From Salminus brasiliensis (taxonomy: Eukaryota > Chordata > Actinopteri > Characiformes > Bryconidae): a DNA stretch of 64,000 nt. Every line of letters begins with the position of its first letter. The first letter of the stretch is position 1. The DNA is taken from positions 24,551,709-24,615,708 of the forward strand of contig NC_132896.1 in NCBI RefSeq assembly GCF_030463535.1. The letters run 5' to 3'. This document shows, in pieces, positions 12,861-24,852 of this stretch. A model generated the notes under the pieces. It did no database searches. It was given only the letters and a program-made list of their open reading frames with translations, and had not been told where the DNA came from. A program made the position numbers and the translations under genes.

Positions 12861-13426
12861 TCAGAGGCAGTGGTTAATGGTAGAATTCCAGGCCGACTGG
12901 TGCACAAGACTTTCAGAGGGTGACAGAGTCATGCTGTCAGCTGGTTTTGAGGGGTGGGTGAGAGTGGAAAAGTGCGGGCTGATGGGTAAGCTGTAGCTGT
13001 ACAGTCCACAAGGTGGCGCAAGAGAAGATGCCAGGGTGGTCTGTTGGGCCTGATGAGCTCCAGAGGTGCGGCCGGCCTGAAGGCTCTGGATGGAGAGCAA
13101 GCAGGGCCCAATGGCCGATGGAGCCTGTAGGCACTGACCCCGACAGCTGGCCGCTTTTTTTCCATGGAGAGGGGACAGCAGAGGGAAGTCTGTCAAAGGT
13201 CGCAATGTTGGGTAACCTCTGAGTCTGTCTGGTCCGAGGCTGCAGTAGGCTCTGCTTGTGAAGGGATGGTTTGAAGGGGCCACTTTGTAGCAGATTGGGA
13301 CGCTGAGGTTGTGGAGAGTGCTGTCAGGGCTGGAGAGCGTGAAGGGGTGGGAGGTGGAGGAACCGGAGAATGGCAAAAGGCTTTTGAGAGGAGAGATGGC
13401 ACCACAGCTTGCCGAAGACCCCCCGC
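12861..13426 (-). CDS. tbx22: tbx22 last coding exon
   Basis: Starts after acceptor CATTAAAG, completing Gly, and runs 187 codons to TGA (12863-12861). The beginning [20 protein letters not shown] resembles the human SSGGAPSPLNSLLSPL segment. The middle is Ser/Pro/Leu-rich and low in homology, and the end WNSTINHCL matches the conserved TBX22 tail. The long open frame and this tail make the assignment firm; the exact acceptor is inferred from phase. Confidence 0.9.
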
Positions 13427-15339
13427 CTTTAATGAATATAGTAAAACTGTGTGAGTATAATGGTCAGAAATATCAAGTATCTAGACTAAGTACCATCTTA
13501 AAGTGTTTAACATGCAAAATTTAACATGCAGTTTAGATGGGAAATCACAAGCTCCTTTACCAGTGCAGGAACTAAGTCTGTATAAAAAGACTGGACACAT
13601 GCTATGGTTTGTAATGTACAAAGGCTTTGGTTATATTGTACTTTAATTCATTTAATAATAATAAAAATTCATTTTATTTTATAATATTTACCAGAATAAC
13701 ATGTTCATGTAAGTTTGTAAGAATTGAATAACTATATTTTATAAAAAAAAAACATTTGCTGCAACATTTTGCTTCTGTCATGCATTTGTACATTGTCTGA
13801 CAAAATAGTTGATCCATCAGTGCTGAATAATAAGAATAGTAATAGCGCTTCAAACTGTAACAGTGATTTTTTTTTTATTTGAATGATTTGTTGCTCTGTA
13901 CCTTGCAGCTCCAGAGTAAATGGCTTCAAATCAAGGCTGAATGGACTTCGCCAGGGGTAAGACTCCAGAATCCCATCTAGGACACCCCTATGGGAATCCG
14001 AAGAGTGGAGAATTGGAACAGATAGGCATCGATGGCAATAAGTCATCCATTAGTAAATGTGCAGTGCATTGATGTTCTTGACACCATGGACCTGTCAAGT
14101 GATTTATTGCATACTTCCTCTCCGCTGGATGTAAAGTGAAATACCGTCCAGAAAAATTTACAGGCATTGCATCTGTTTGAGGGAAAATTTACACAGCCGA
14201 TATGTTACCCGTCCACTTTTTGTTACCTGTTTCGTCCTGGATCTCTAAAGCCTTTGGCGAAGGGGTTTCTGTCAATCTTCAGTTTTGTTATCTTAAAGAC
14301 AAGAGGGAGAAAATAAAACACTATCGGCACGTAAGCATATGAATGACCTCAGTTTTTATTGAACAGGGTACTTGGTTGGCCCTGCCCACCAGTGGGCATA
14401 TAATTCGCTGCACCACACAGGGCGAAGGGCCATGTCAAACAAAACGCACTGATAACAGGGGACTTGTAAGACATTTATTTTAAATATTGCCTGCAACTAA
14501 GTAGAGCCCACAAGCCTCCCCAGTTGAAAGCAGTCTAAAATTCAAATAACAAAATAATCCTTCCCAATAAAAGTGGACCCTGGTGACAAGAGCTGGCTGC
14601 CCACGCTGTGGCTTCCAGTTTCTGGAACAACGTGTGTAAATAGTGAAGCCTTTCAGGAACCTTTTCCACTTCACCCCAGTGTACTCCCAGTCGTACCGCA
14701 CACGTTCAAGTCTGCTGCTCTCTAGGAGCTAAACAGCGTGATTTATACACGCGGGTTGGGGTGAAAACAGCGAGATATGTGTTCATATGAATCTGATATG
14801 CTTGAAATGAAAGCGCGTTGGTAGAGACGTCTGTGGAGCAGGACCTATAATGGCCATGGAATGTAAAACGCAATGGAAATGGAATGGAAGGGAGGACTCA
14901 TACTGGCAAACCCAGTGATACACTCATGCAGTCGTGGCTTCAATTCAGCAGCTGAGATGCTTTAACAGGAATATGGAGAACGCGCACGGCGAATGCATCG
15001 TAATGAATACCTGAGATATCGCGACAGAATTTCAGGGTTTGGAATCAGAGCGAATTGAGCTAAACATTGCTTGCTTTAAGTTCCATTAGACGTGTGATGA
15101 CAGGGATGTCTTTACCTGCTGGTTTTGGTAGGCCGTCACTGTGGTGAACTGCGTCTCGGGAAAAGAGAAAGTGTGCACGCCGCGCGCGGGCAGCGAGGTC
15201 AGCTGCGCCGGTTCTGGCCCGTGCTCGCGCAAGATCACGTGCACGCGCGGCTTGTACTTGTGCATAGACTGCAGGATTATCTAGGGTTCGGAAAAGAGCG
15301 TCTTTATAAGACCAGATAATAATAATAATAATAATAATG

Positions 15340-15379
<40 letters not shown>

Positions 15380-15390
15380 TGATGATGATG

Positions 15391-15423
<33 letters not shown>

Positions 15424-18333
15424 TAAAGAAGGAGAAGAAGAATTCTCAAATCAACGCAACCTACGTGGCCTTTGTCGTCCATCTCGTTGTTGGTTAATTT
15501 GACTCGGTCGAAGCTGATCACCTGCCGCATCCATGTCTCTCCGGAGCAGGGCGAATCCGGGTGAATATAGAGGCGCGGGGTGATACAGGAGTGGTCAGTG
15601 TTTCCAGCGACCATCCACTGGGAGCTGTGGTACACGTACCTACAGGACCAGAAGACTTTACAATATAAAAAACAACAATAATACTGCAGCTAAAACTCGA
15701 TTTTGTTTCGCTGTTGGACAGAACACTAACATTAACTCCGCAAGTCTCTTTAGTATTTTGTTGACTACTATTATACATTAATTAATTATTATGAATGTTA
15801 TTACTATTACCTACAATCATTCCTATAAAACGTATTATTTAAATAAATTTATGCATGTTTAGACTAAGAATAATGTTGTTACTACTACTACTACAACTTC
15901 ATAATAATAATAATAATGATAATAATAATAATAATAACCTAAATCAAACTGGGATACTTGAGCGCTGTGCGTATTGCACTTCGCTGGGTTTTTTTTTCAC
16001 TCCCTTAACGTTTTCGCTGCGAGAGAAAACGTTTAAAAATGGATTAATTCATATATGTAAATGTTTAAAAAAACTTGAGTCACTTTGAAATTCCATATGC
16101 GGAAGTTACAGATTTTATTTTATAACCGTAGTTTTACTTTTTTGTCAGAATGTAGATGCCAAGCTGTACTGTATTATTCATGCCTATATTGTTATTTTGT
16201 AATAATTGAACATATTGAACAAAACATTTACAATAATGCCCCCATACAGAAGAATTATTAAACATGTTAAATTGTCCCTCTCAATCTAGTTGACTATACA
16301 AACAGATAGATAGATAGATAGATAGATAGATATTCAAATTCCATTTAATGACTACATTAGAAGTTTGAGGCTTAAATTGGCGCACCTGTATCTCTTTGAA
16401 TCCACAGGCATGATGTCCATAGCGACGTAGTACTGCTTGATCGGGTCCAGGTTGCGCACTTTCACTCGGATGGAAGGAAACATTCTCCTGATGGAAAAAT
16501 TCACATCCACCTTAATGGTTTTGCACTTAAACTATTAAACATCATCTTCATCATGTTTAAACTCTATTGAAACTAAATATGAATATAAATTATAAATTGT
16601 GGGGTGAGTCACAAAAATGGAGTCTTATTAAGCTGGAGAAAGTACCTAAAATAAAACTTATTTAACGCCCTCATGTCCATCAACTATATTTAATATGTCA
16701 CAGGACGTATAGCTTGTATTGATATAAAGATATAGTAGTATGTAGCATTATACTGTGTGGGCCTCTACAAGTAGATTTTATTGTAATTGCTTTTTAATGT
16801 ATTTTTTTACACTTGTTATTTACGATCGAATCTAGATTGTGTGTTATGTTAAGAAGTAGTACACATGTGTAGCCCAAAAAAAAAAAAAAAAAATCGCCTC
16901 TAGCTACATGATTTTATCAATTTGAAACACTTTTGCTCAAAATCAAAAATCGTTTGTCTCCACTTTGGTAGTTTTTCACTTTTTGGATTAATGTGAATCT
17001 GACAGTGGTGCTTTATATTTTGTCGTCCATGATATATTTACCAATAGAATTGCTCCAAAATGACTTGGAATAAAATAGTTTTGCATTGAAAGTATATGTT
17101 TCCATCGACAGTTATTTTTTTTCTTTCTTCTGTAAAGTTTGTATTTTGGAGATACGAGATTTATGCGTGACATCGAGATATACACCCAGCGAAGTTCAAA
17201 TATGAACAGTAATGCGCTAAACTATTTATATTTAGTTCGTTTTCCTTTATTTGAGGGCAATAGCAAGCAAAACGTTACAATGTCAACCTTTAATGTAGGA
17301 CCAGTAACTCTAACGATGGCTATGCAGGCTATTAATATATTGTTTTACGTTGTAAAAAATAAAAAGATATATATAAAACGGTTCTGTTGTTTTAGTGTAA
17401 GCAATATTAGCAACTTAATTGTGTTCAAATTTCAACAACAAAAACGAAGAACATTGGTATCCCACCAGCTAAGACTCAAACCCGACTTGACCTGGGGTAG
17501 AGTTATTACCAATAAGTCTAAATCATCATATTAATATCAAGCACGTTTACACACTCTTAGAGCTTTATCTGTGTCCTTTAAAAGATCAGTGACCTCGTGT
17601 TGCCCAGTGGTACTGTATGATGCCTATATAAGCTATTTATATTATTAAAACACAGAGCGAGCCCCCCACCTTCCTGCTTTGGTGATGATCATCTCGGTGC
17701 CGATCTCGTGAAACCTCTTCCAAAGGTCAGAACCCTGTAGATCCACTCGAACCTGCGGCTCGGAATCACCTGGTTCCTCTGCGACACTTACCGGACTCTC
17801 ACTTTCACAAGCTGTTAACATTTCCAGCAGGTCAATGATGACATAATGGTCACGATCAGTCAGTGGTTTAGAGTACACGCTGTGCTGTGGATTCACGCTC
17901 TCACTCATTCTGAATACTGAACGTATTAAAAAACCTGAACATTTACAACGATGCACTGATACAGAAGCTTCAAATGAAACACTTTCAGTTAGCTGATATG
18001 CGAACAACCAGACAGACCAGATAGACATGCTGAGAGACAGATAGATGGATAGATAGTACACACTCTGCATGTTCAACTAAAATGGCATTGCCATTAACAA
18101 GTTAACTCACCGGGCTTTTCTCTTCCTCCAACACTAGTGTCCGAGTCTCTGTCAGTGGTAGGGATCGTCTGCAGCTTCTCCTCCTTCACGTTTTCCATCT
18201 TCATCCTCTTGCAGCTCTTCCCCACCAGAGCCTCCACGGAGAAAGCGTGCGCCCTGGTGCTCAGGCCCTGCATCCTCGGACAGGCTGAAGCAGCAGCAGC
18301 AGCTCCGTCTCCGTCTTCACTTCCACTCTGCAT
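12861..18333 (-). CDS. tbx22: tbx22, T-box transcription factor
   Basis: Nuclear T-box factor, a transcriptional repressor needed in palate and craniofacial mesenchyme; human TBX22 loss causes X-linked cleft palate with ankyloglossia. Eight minus-strand coding exons: 18333-18111, 17811-17670, 16487-16386, 15639-15465, 15280-15116, 14291-14227, 13987-13902 and 13426-12861. All borders are AG/GT and phases match, giving 507 residues (human about 520). The N-terminal [14 protein letters not shown] motif is family-specific. The T-box spans about residues 99-290, with [69 protein letters not shown] and [21 protein letters not shown] and [13 protein letters not shown] favour TBX22 over TBX15/18. 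The C-terminal region is Ser/Pro-rich and ends WNSTINHCL, as in other TBX22 proteins. An alternative start exists at 18273. Confidence 0.96.
13902..13987 (-). CDS. tbx22: tbx22 exon 7
   Basis: Completes Arg, then [28 protein letters not shown], plus the first base of a split Gly codon at donor GTACAG. The RGVLDG-ESYPWR block immediately after the T-box is diagnostic for TBX22. Confidence 0.94.
14227..14291 (-). CDS. tbx22: tbx22 exon 6
   Basis: 21 codons plus [23 protein letters not shown], acceptor TTTAAG, donor GTAACA. Encodes the C-terminal T-box helix (NPFAKGFRD) that enters the DNA minor groove in T-box structures. Confidence 0.95.
15116..15280 (-). CDS. tbx22: tbx22 exon 5
   Basis: 55 codons, [20 protein letters not shown] through [14 protein letters not shown], phase 0 on both sides, donor GTAAAG. 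Contains the conserved KYKPRVHV strand and the TAYQNQQ signature. It is markedly GC-rich in the middle (15180-15250) relative to its surroundings. Confidence 0.97.
15317..15422. repeat. (AAT)n microsatellite in tbx22 intron 4
   Basis: AAT repeat with short GAT interruptions. It fills over 100 of the 184 bases of the intron between exons 4 and 5, beginning about 37 bases from the exon 5 acceptor in the sense of transcription. Confidence 0.97.
15465..15639 (-). CDS. tbx22: tbx22 exon 4
   Basis: 58 codons after the split Arg, from [16 protein letters not shown] through [20 protein letters not shown] to NNEMDDKGH, ending in phase 0 at donor GTAGGT. Near-identical to the TBX22 T-box, including the WMRQVISFD block. 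Confidence 0.97.
15900..15938. repeat. (AAT)n microsatellite
   Basis: Short AAT array with one GAT interruption in tbx22 intron 3, preceded by a (TAC)n-like stretch at 15878-15894. Confidence 0.9.
16303..16332. repeat. (GATA)n microsatellite
   Basis: Seven GATA units in tbx22 intron 3, about 55 bp on the intronic side of exon 3. Confidence 0.93.
16386..16487 (-). CDS. tbx22: tbx22 exon 3
   Basis: Completes Arg, then [20 protein letters not shown] and [13 protein letters not shown], ending AG of a split Arg. Acceptor TCATCAG, donor GTGCGC. T-box core; the RMFP motif is part of the conserved DNA-binding fold. Confidence 0.95.
17670..17811 (-). CDS. tbx22: tbx22 exon 2
   Basis: Begins after acceptor TTAACAG, completing a split Ala codon. 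It reads [20 protein letters not shown] and then the start of the T-box ([24 protein letters not shown]). It ends with AG of a split Arg codon at donor GTGGGG. The acceptor is chosen by phase; the acidic linker before the T-box is poorly conserved, so this border is the least certain in the gene. Confidence 0.85.
18111..18333 (-). CDS. tbx22: tbx22 exon 1 (coding part)
   Basis: 74 codons plus one base, donor GTGAGT at 18110. ATG at 18333 has a G at -3. A second in-frame ATG at 18273 (A at -3) begins [18 protein letters not shown], which aligns with the mammalian N-terminus ([21 protein letters not shown]). The upstream 20 residues, Ala-rich and acidic, may be an N-terminal extension or may be untranslated. 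Confidence 0.9.
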
Positions 18334-18780
18334 GACGAGAACTTCGCTTCATTCGTGACTAGGACCTTCAGCACTTTAAATGCGCCCCCAAAGCTGCCGT
18401 CTGGACAGGACCCTTGTTTCACATTTCTCTCCGGATTAGTCTCCAGGTTTCGCGTCCCGTACACCTCCGTTGCTAGTCAAGCCTCCCTTTTCAGAGACTT
18501 GCTCATTGGGCACAAACTGCGAGGCGCCAATAGGAGAGCAGGAGGAAGGAGACAGACGCGAAATGCGCTGTTAATATTTTTCTTTTTCCCACACCCGTAT
18601 TCCGGAATAACCCACCCTCCTCTGCTCTTCATTGGCTAAGAGTTAACAAAGTACAGGCTGTTTGTGAGCACGCACTTCTGACCAATCCCAGTGCAGGGGC
18701 TGGGTCTGTCGGAATACGGGTGAATAAAATAACGCGAGCGAAACTCTCAAAAAGTGCAAGCGAACACTTACTACCGGATT
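18334..18780 (-). promoter_or_regulatory. tbx22 upstream/promoter region
   Basis: GC-elevated region upstream of the tbx22 start with four CCAAT boxes: ATTGG at 18505-18509, CCAAT at 18527-18531, ATTGG at 18631-18635 and CCAAT at 18682-18686. It also holds a 13-bp inverted repeat (18592-18604 and 18710-18722) and a TTCCGGAA palindrome at 18600-18607. No clear TATA box. The transcription start is not determinable from sequence alone. Confidence 0.6.
18592..18722. repeat. 13-bp perfect inverted repeat in tbx22 promoter
   Basis: CACCCGTATTCCG at 18592-18604 is matched in inverse by CGGAATACGGGTG at 18710-18722, with 105 bp between the arms. The interval contains two of the CCAAT boxes. Confidence 0.9.
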
Positions 18781-19008
18781 TCTTATGTGGAGTCGGTTTA
18801 GCTGTGGGTCAGAGGACAGTCTGCACTAGTTTGGAATTTATTGAGCGAAGAAAATGTCTTCCGGACCCTATAACACTTTTTTTCGCGTAAAAGCATGTTA
18901 AGCCTTTTTTTCAAAGATTTCACACCGAAAATGTGCAGGATTTACAACATTCGTGTGTTCTGTCCATCAAAATGAAGTACAAAGTAAACATATACTAAAT
19001 TATATTGT

Positions 19009-19543
<535 letters not shown>

Positions 19544-22500
19544 GCCAGTAACGCTGTTTTATTTATTAAAATCCTGTAACACACCTCGTACCTAGCTTGT
19601 AGTATTTCTATTTGCATTCTTTATTTTATATTTAAAATCAAACTAGGTTGCATGTTTATTAATGACTGCTCAGGTTATTCTTTATATTAGTTTTATTATT
19701 ATTATTATTTATATACTATTATTAGTGAACATGCATGGACAGTACGATTTTTAAGCTCAGATAAAAAACTGATATATATATAATCGGACAGTTATCTCAC
19801 CATTTAGTGGTTCTGACATTTCTGAAGAATATCCTTATTTGGATTATTCTCTGGTGCACAGAACCTTACCGCTGTTCGTCTTATTTCAGAAACGAATTTA
19901 ACTGAATGTGTTCAGAGGAAGAAGGGAAATCCAGGAACAAATGTTTTAGTCTCGTTAACTATTCCCATCTGGAATCTCGTATTTAAAAAAATGTCCGTTG
20001 AAACTCACTCCTTTTCGGTTAAAGCTAACATTTCCTAGATCAATTTGGGGAGGGAACGGGGGGGGGGGCTTTCCGTAAAATAAAGTCTTCAGCAGTTTCT
20101 CCCACTGTGGAGCTTGTCTGTTTTTCATAATGCCAAAAGCTGTGCCCTGCGAAGGGCTGAACACTGGGAAACTGCTCGTAATGACAGGTTTGTATTATTA
20201 AATTACTGCTTGACGTGAAATGGATCCGTTTTACACAAATACATCCAAACAACATTTAGGTACCGACTTATTAAAATGTTTTAATCGTAGAAGGAAATGG
20301 CAGTTGTGTTTACAAAGAGTCAGTTCGTGTGTTTATTTCAGTGAGGTGGTTCACGTATCTTACTTTTGAACAGTTTTACAGTAATTGCTAAATGTGGACA
20401 ATTTGCTGTTCCAATTTTGCGAGACGTTCATTTTTTTCGCAGCAGCGATATTGTGTATTGTGTGTTCATAAATGAGAATACAACATCTAAAATTTGGATT
20501 TTATTAAATCATTTCCTTAATTGTAATTAGTTCTGGATGTTTTTTTAGTTTGTTTATTTATTCGATATAATTGAATTAAGTCACTCGACATGTTCAAGAC
20601 AATAGTCATGAAATTTCCGAGCTGTTATATTTGGAAATGGTTACAGCTGTCTTTTCTTTCTCTTGACTTTTTCATCTGGCAAACCTAAATTGGACAATAG
20701 TACAAAAGAAAGTTCAAAACATATTCACACACACTGGAATGAGAAGTTGGAATAAGAAAGTATCTCCGAGTGAAAGCTCAGTTTGGGAAGCGAAGCCCTG
20801 ATCAGGGGGAATTATGAAATTTCCGAAACCAGCTCAGACATTTCCACACACGGATTATCAAGGGTGGTCGGTGATCCCACCTTAAGCACAACGTTCCCTT
20901 GGCTTGGACCTGCATTTACTCGTCTATATGTCATATGTTTTCGCCTAAGTCAGAAACTGAGGAAAATGAGCCCAATTTCCAACAATTCAGGTTACCCTGT
21001 TCTTGTGATTACGCTTGAAATGAATGTAGAAAATCTATCTGCATTGAGATTGACGTGCAAAGCCCTACAGGACCGCAGGTGAATTCAGTTTAGCACGTTT
21101 ATTCCTGTTGAACACGCCGTTCAACCTTGAGTGTACTGCGTGACGAAGCGTACCTGAATGAGCTGCCCCTCCAGCTGAATGGAAAGTTGGCCAAGCCAGG
21201 CTGCTCTGTGTTAAGTTACATATATTCAGAGGAGCTGCACTCCATACAATCAGTTGGGGAGGGCAAAGTAAACATTTAAGTGCAATGCACCATGAATGAC
21301 TGATTGCTAGTTAAATGATAGGCATCAAATAAAGTTCCCCAAGCTGTGTTTGGAGACCACCATAAACACATCCTTTCCTTCCACTCATGAGGTGAATATA
21401 GATCAGGATGATCACCACGCACAAGCTGAGCTCCTTGACTGTCTGTCAGTGTTCCTGGCTGATGTACTTCCAGGATCATTAAGCTGTTCCTGCCTCAGAA
21501 AGGTCCCAGGCAGAGCTACGTGGGTCAGCTAATTAGCCTCTCCTCACGTTATTTTCGCCAATTGCCTTTTTATTGAAGACCATGACTAGTTTGCCTCCAT
21601 GTCAGCCATGAGGTCTGGCTGACAGACTGGCGGGAAATCAGAGCTTCTGCATGGAGTTTCTCTCTGTAAACATTGGCAGGCTCCGCGGAGCACAAGCATG
21701 GTGCCCAAACCAGGAGGCTAATTGTAGACAGCAGGGCTGGCCAGGCCATGCCGAAGCCGCCACTAATTGGGAACGACTTCTCCCCTGATGGTTTGTTTTA
21801 GGGCTTCAAACTGACACAGAGCAGAATGCAGAGGTTTTTTGAAGGCACCTTGCATGTGGTGAGGATGACCACCATCACCACCCCAAGAAGCAAGCTGGGT
21901 CTTTTCCCTCCTTTTCTGCCAGATTTGGGGGGAGGGGGGGGGGGTGCCAGGAAATCCACCTTAAAAGCATTTACCTATTTCAACCAGGGATTCAACCTAT
22001 TGCCACACTGTTCTTTGGTGTCGTAGTCCATTCACCTCAAGTGCAAACTTGCATGGGAACCTATGGTGCAGTGTGGGCTCTCAGGGGCTGTGTTTTCCTG
22101 TATATGTTTTCCTTGTAAATGTGCAGGTATGGGAGCATTCCTGCAGTGAGTCAAAGTGGCTGACTTGCATTATGTGCCTGTCATCTTGAGCTTGTCTGGA
22201 TTTGACATGAACGTTGGCACTACGTCCTGGCTGCCCATCTGATTTCAATAACATAACCAACCTGAGCTTTAAACAGCTCCTCATGTATTCTCTGTAAATG
22301 CATTTCTCCTGGGTGACACTAGGTGAGAAGAAAGTATGTGTGGACACACAAGCACAGAGGAAAATGCGAGCAGAAAGCAGAATGAAAGTGACGAAGAAAG
22401 CAATAAAAAACCAAGCTCAGTCTAGAAGATGTGCAATTATGGGGTGACAAATTCACATGACCCAGACTATGGCATCACCTCCACTCTGGAAGTCTGCAGT

Positions 22501-23530
22501 GAAGGCCACATCTGCTCTTCATCAGAGTCCTCTCTGAAAAGTTGTTATCGAGACATTAATGTTGAATACTGCCTCTTTTATGGTACCATAGTGGGCAACA
22601 AAATGCTAATTAAAAAGGCTTTGCTCATTTTTAAAGGAGACTCAAAGAAGCTGTATCTTGTGGCCCTGCCCGGAACTTAATTGACCATGCCATCCAACTG
22701 GAGCCCATGGACAATTGCAAACACTTCTTTGATTGGTCATTGAATCTAGGCCAAAGTCCTCCTCTATGTATGCTCCATTTACATTTACTATCTACTGTTT
22801 TAGTACATTCCCTCTCCGCCATGTGTAACCCTACTGGGCATCCAAACAGTTAAGAGAATGACAGTCGAGCATGATCTAGTTTGAGAGCTGGAATGGAAGG
22901 AGTGCTAAATGTGGCATACTATCATTAATGTAACAAAAGAAATGTGCAAGTTGATTTACAATGCAGTCGTTCAACTCTTAAAGGCCATTGTGTTTAATTG
23001 CTCCGGTTGGACGTAGAGCTTTTATATTCTGCAGCATTAATTATATGATTAGTGCATAAGGAAGAGGAAAATTTTCCTCCAGTTATCAATAGCTATTTAT
23101 CTAGTAGCTCACCCAGAACAATAATGTGCATCTCGACTTTGAAGCCTGGATCGAGCTCCACCATGTCCCTTAATTATTCAATGGTGTAGCATTCCAAGAC
23201 TTAGTGCAGCGTGTGGTAGGGGGAAATAAATCTGCTGGAAAGAAAGATTAAGTGATACCATGGGGGTATTTTCCAGTGTTATGTACACACTGGGGGAGGC
23301 TGAGCATATTTTAGAACACTTGTCAGAATGTGGTTCAGCTCTTTATCGAAAGGTCTAATATTTGTATAGTTTTACTTGTAAAAATAAAAGTACATTTATG
23401 TAATTAAAGGCTTGTTTCTTGTTTCACACAACAAAAACATTTTTGAATTGATTATTTTAGTGTCTAATACTGTCCATATAAATACAAATAGCCTTTTCTT
23501 TGAGGAAAGAAGTAGTAGTAATAGTTATTT
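19544..23530. other. Intergenic, tbx22-itm2a interval (left part)
   Basis: No recognised gene. 21528-21780 is repeat-free with three homeodomain-type cores (GCTAATTAGC palindrome at 21528-21537, TAATTG at 21719-21724 and 21764-21769) and looks like a possible enhancer. G-runs occur at about 20056-20067 and 21927-21944. Open frames in this stretch resemble no protein I know. Confidence 0.45.
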
Positions 23531-23539
23531 TACATTGCA

Positions 23540-23660
23540 AAGCAAGCTATTAACCATACCAAGATGCCATAGTAACCACCTTTGTAACTAGTAGCTTATC
23601 AACACACAAGCAACCACCTAAAATACCATGGTGACTATCTGGCAGCATTGTAGGACATAC
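23540..23660. repeat. Degenerate dispersed repeat (ATAGTAACCACC type)
   Basis: Repeated degenerate words of the type CCATAGTAACCACC, CAAGCAACCACCTA and CCATGGTGACTATC. This resembles a common fish repeat made of 'agcaaccacctagcaacacc' units. Borders are approximate. Confidence 0.45.
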
Positions 23661-24521
23661 CTGGTAATTGCTTAAGCTATGTGATCATTTTGTATGTTCT
23701 TCAGAAAATGCTTTATTACTGTTAATGTTGGCAAATTATTATTTACCAATCCAAAAAGGACAAAATCTCCATTCCAGTGGGAAATACAGTATAAAAAAGA
23801 CAAAACATTCCTTCAAATCAGTAAAGTACCTTGCTGCAGAGCATGAACTAAAATGCAATGTGATATATCTATGACAGCTCGCCTGTGTGCGCATAAGCCT
23901 GTCCGCGCATAACAGAGTTTTGCTCTTGTTGATGCATACAGCCCGAGGCCCCAAAACGCTTATATCTGGTGGCCAGCATCAATACTTCCTGCCAGACCGA
24001 AAGGAGAGAACAGCTTGTGGTGGTGGTGGTTATTGCATGAGTTTAATAGCAGCACCAGTCAAGGGATACAAGGGAAATAGCTGATAGCTCTATTTCTATA
24101 TATATGTATGTTTTTTATGTCTCAAGGTAAAATGATATTATCATTGCATATGAATGACTGTTCTTTTGGCATAGGGTCTTACTGAAGGGTGGCCCAAGAC
24201 CTCAGTGGCCTCTGGGGCACCCTGCAGCCTTGAAGCAGGGTGCTAACTGAGGACCTGGGGTTTTTGGAACCCAGACCCAGAGTGTGGGTAGAATTTAATG
24301 GCTCATGTGCCATGGCATCCAGTATTTACTGCCTCATTCAGCTCGGCTGTTGGCTGCCATTTGGGGATGGGGATGAGGGAGGGGGTGGCAGGAGGAGGGC
24401 AGAATGGGCTTTGTAGCTTACTGCTGGACTGTGACTGCCAGGATGCAGCTTCTTGCCACAAGTGTGTTGTGAATTATCACTGAGGGGTGGTGCTCCTGCT
24501 CAAGTTGATTAAGGCTCTCTG

Positions 24522-24550
24522 CCTCTCTCTCTCTCTCTCTCTCTCGCTCT
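24522..24550. repeat. (CT)n microsatellite
   Basis: About 13 CT units with one interruption. Confidence 0.9.
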
Positions 24551-24642
24551 TGTACTGGTCTTTTCTATTTTATTCATTTATACATAGTTGTATGGTTATA
24601 TTATGCTTTTCATTTGCATAATACTTAAAAAATAAACTTGAC

Positions 24643-24735
24643 AAAAGGGTTCTTTGGAGCAGTGCTGTAGAAGAACCACTTTTGCATTCATAAAAAAGCT
24701 TTCAATATACCAAGCTTTAAAGGGCCTGTTTTTTG
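24643..24735 (+). mobile_element. GGTTCTT-type MITE fragment, copy 1
   Basis: GGGTTCTTTGGAGCAGTG followed by GAAGAACCACTTTTG. An inverse copy with the same spacing lies at 31217-31256. The inward palindromic GGTTCTT/AAGAACC arrangement is typical of an abundant fish MITE family. Superfamily not determined. Confidence 0.6.
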
Positions 24736-24759
24736 TGTAGGTTTTTATCCGTAAACCAG

Positions 24760-24852
24760 TCATATGTTTTTACAGGGCCATTTCCTTCCCCGGGGATGTT
24801 TCTGCTTGGTGCCTCGAGTAGGCTCCAGAATCACATCAACCCTGATCAGACT
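24760..24852 (-). CDS. Exon-like segment B, unassigned (hypothetical)
   Basis: If read on the minus strand after AG at 24854-24853, this gives 30 codons then TGA: SLIRVDVILEPTRGTKQKHP RGRKWPCKNI. The basic KHPRGRKWP stretch resembles an AT-hook or nuclear localisation signal. It is in phase with exon-like segment A at 25415-25281. I do not recognise the protein. The acceptor lacks a good polypyrimidine tract, so this may be chance coding potential in conserved non-coding DNA, or a decayed exon. Confidence 0.22.
   Translation of the reverse strand, partial: SLIRVDVILEPTRGTKQKHPRGRKWPCKNI

Noticed and set aside
12929..13405. Overlapping frames on both strands across the tbx22 last exon
   Set aside because: Shadows of the GC-rich tbx22 coding exon. 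The correct frame is fixed by phase with exon 7 and by the conserved WNSTINHCL end.
15060..15635. A 191-codon continuous minus-strand frame joining two T-box segments through a poly-Ile stretch
   Set aside because: It is exons 4 and 5 of tbx22 read through the intervening microsatellite intron. Splice sites at 15464/15281 and homology show the intron is removed.
17139..17534. A 131-codon plus-strand frame inside tbx22 intron 2
   Set aside because: AT-rich, no homology, antisense to a well-supported gene, no exon signals.
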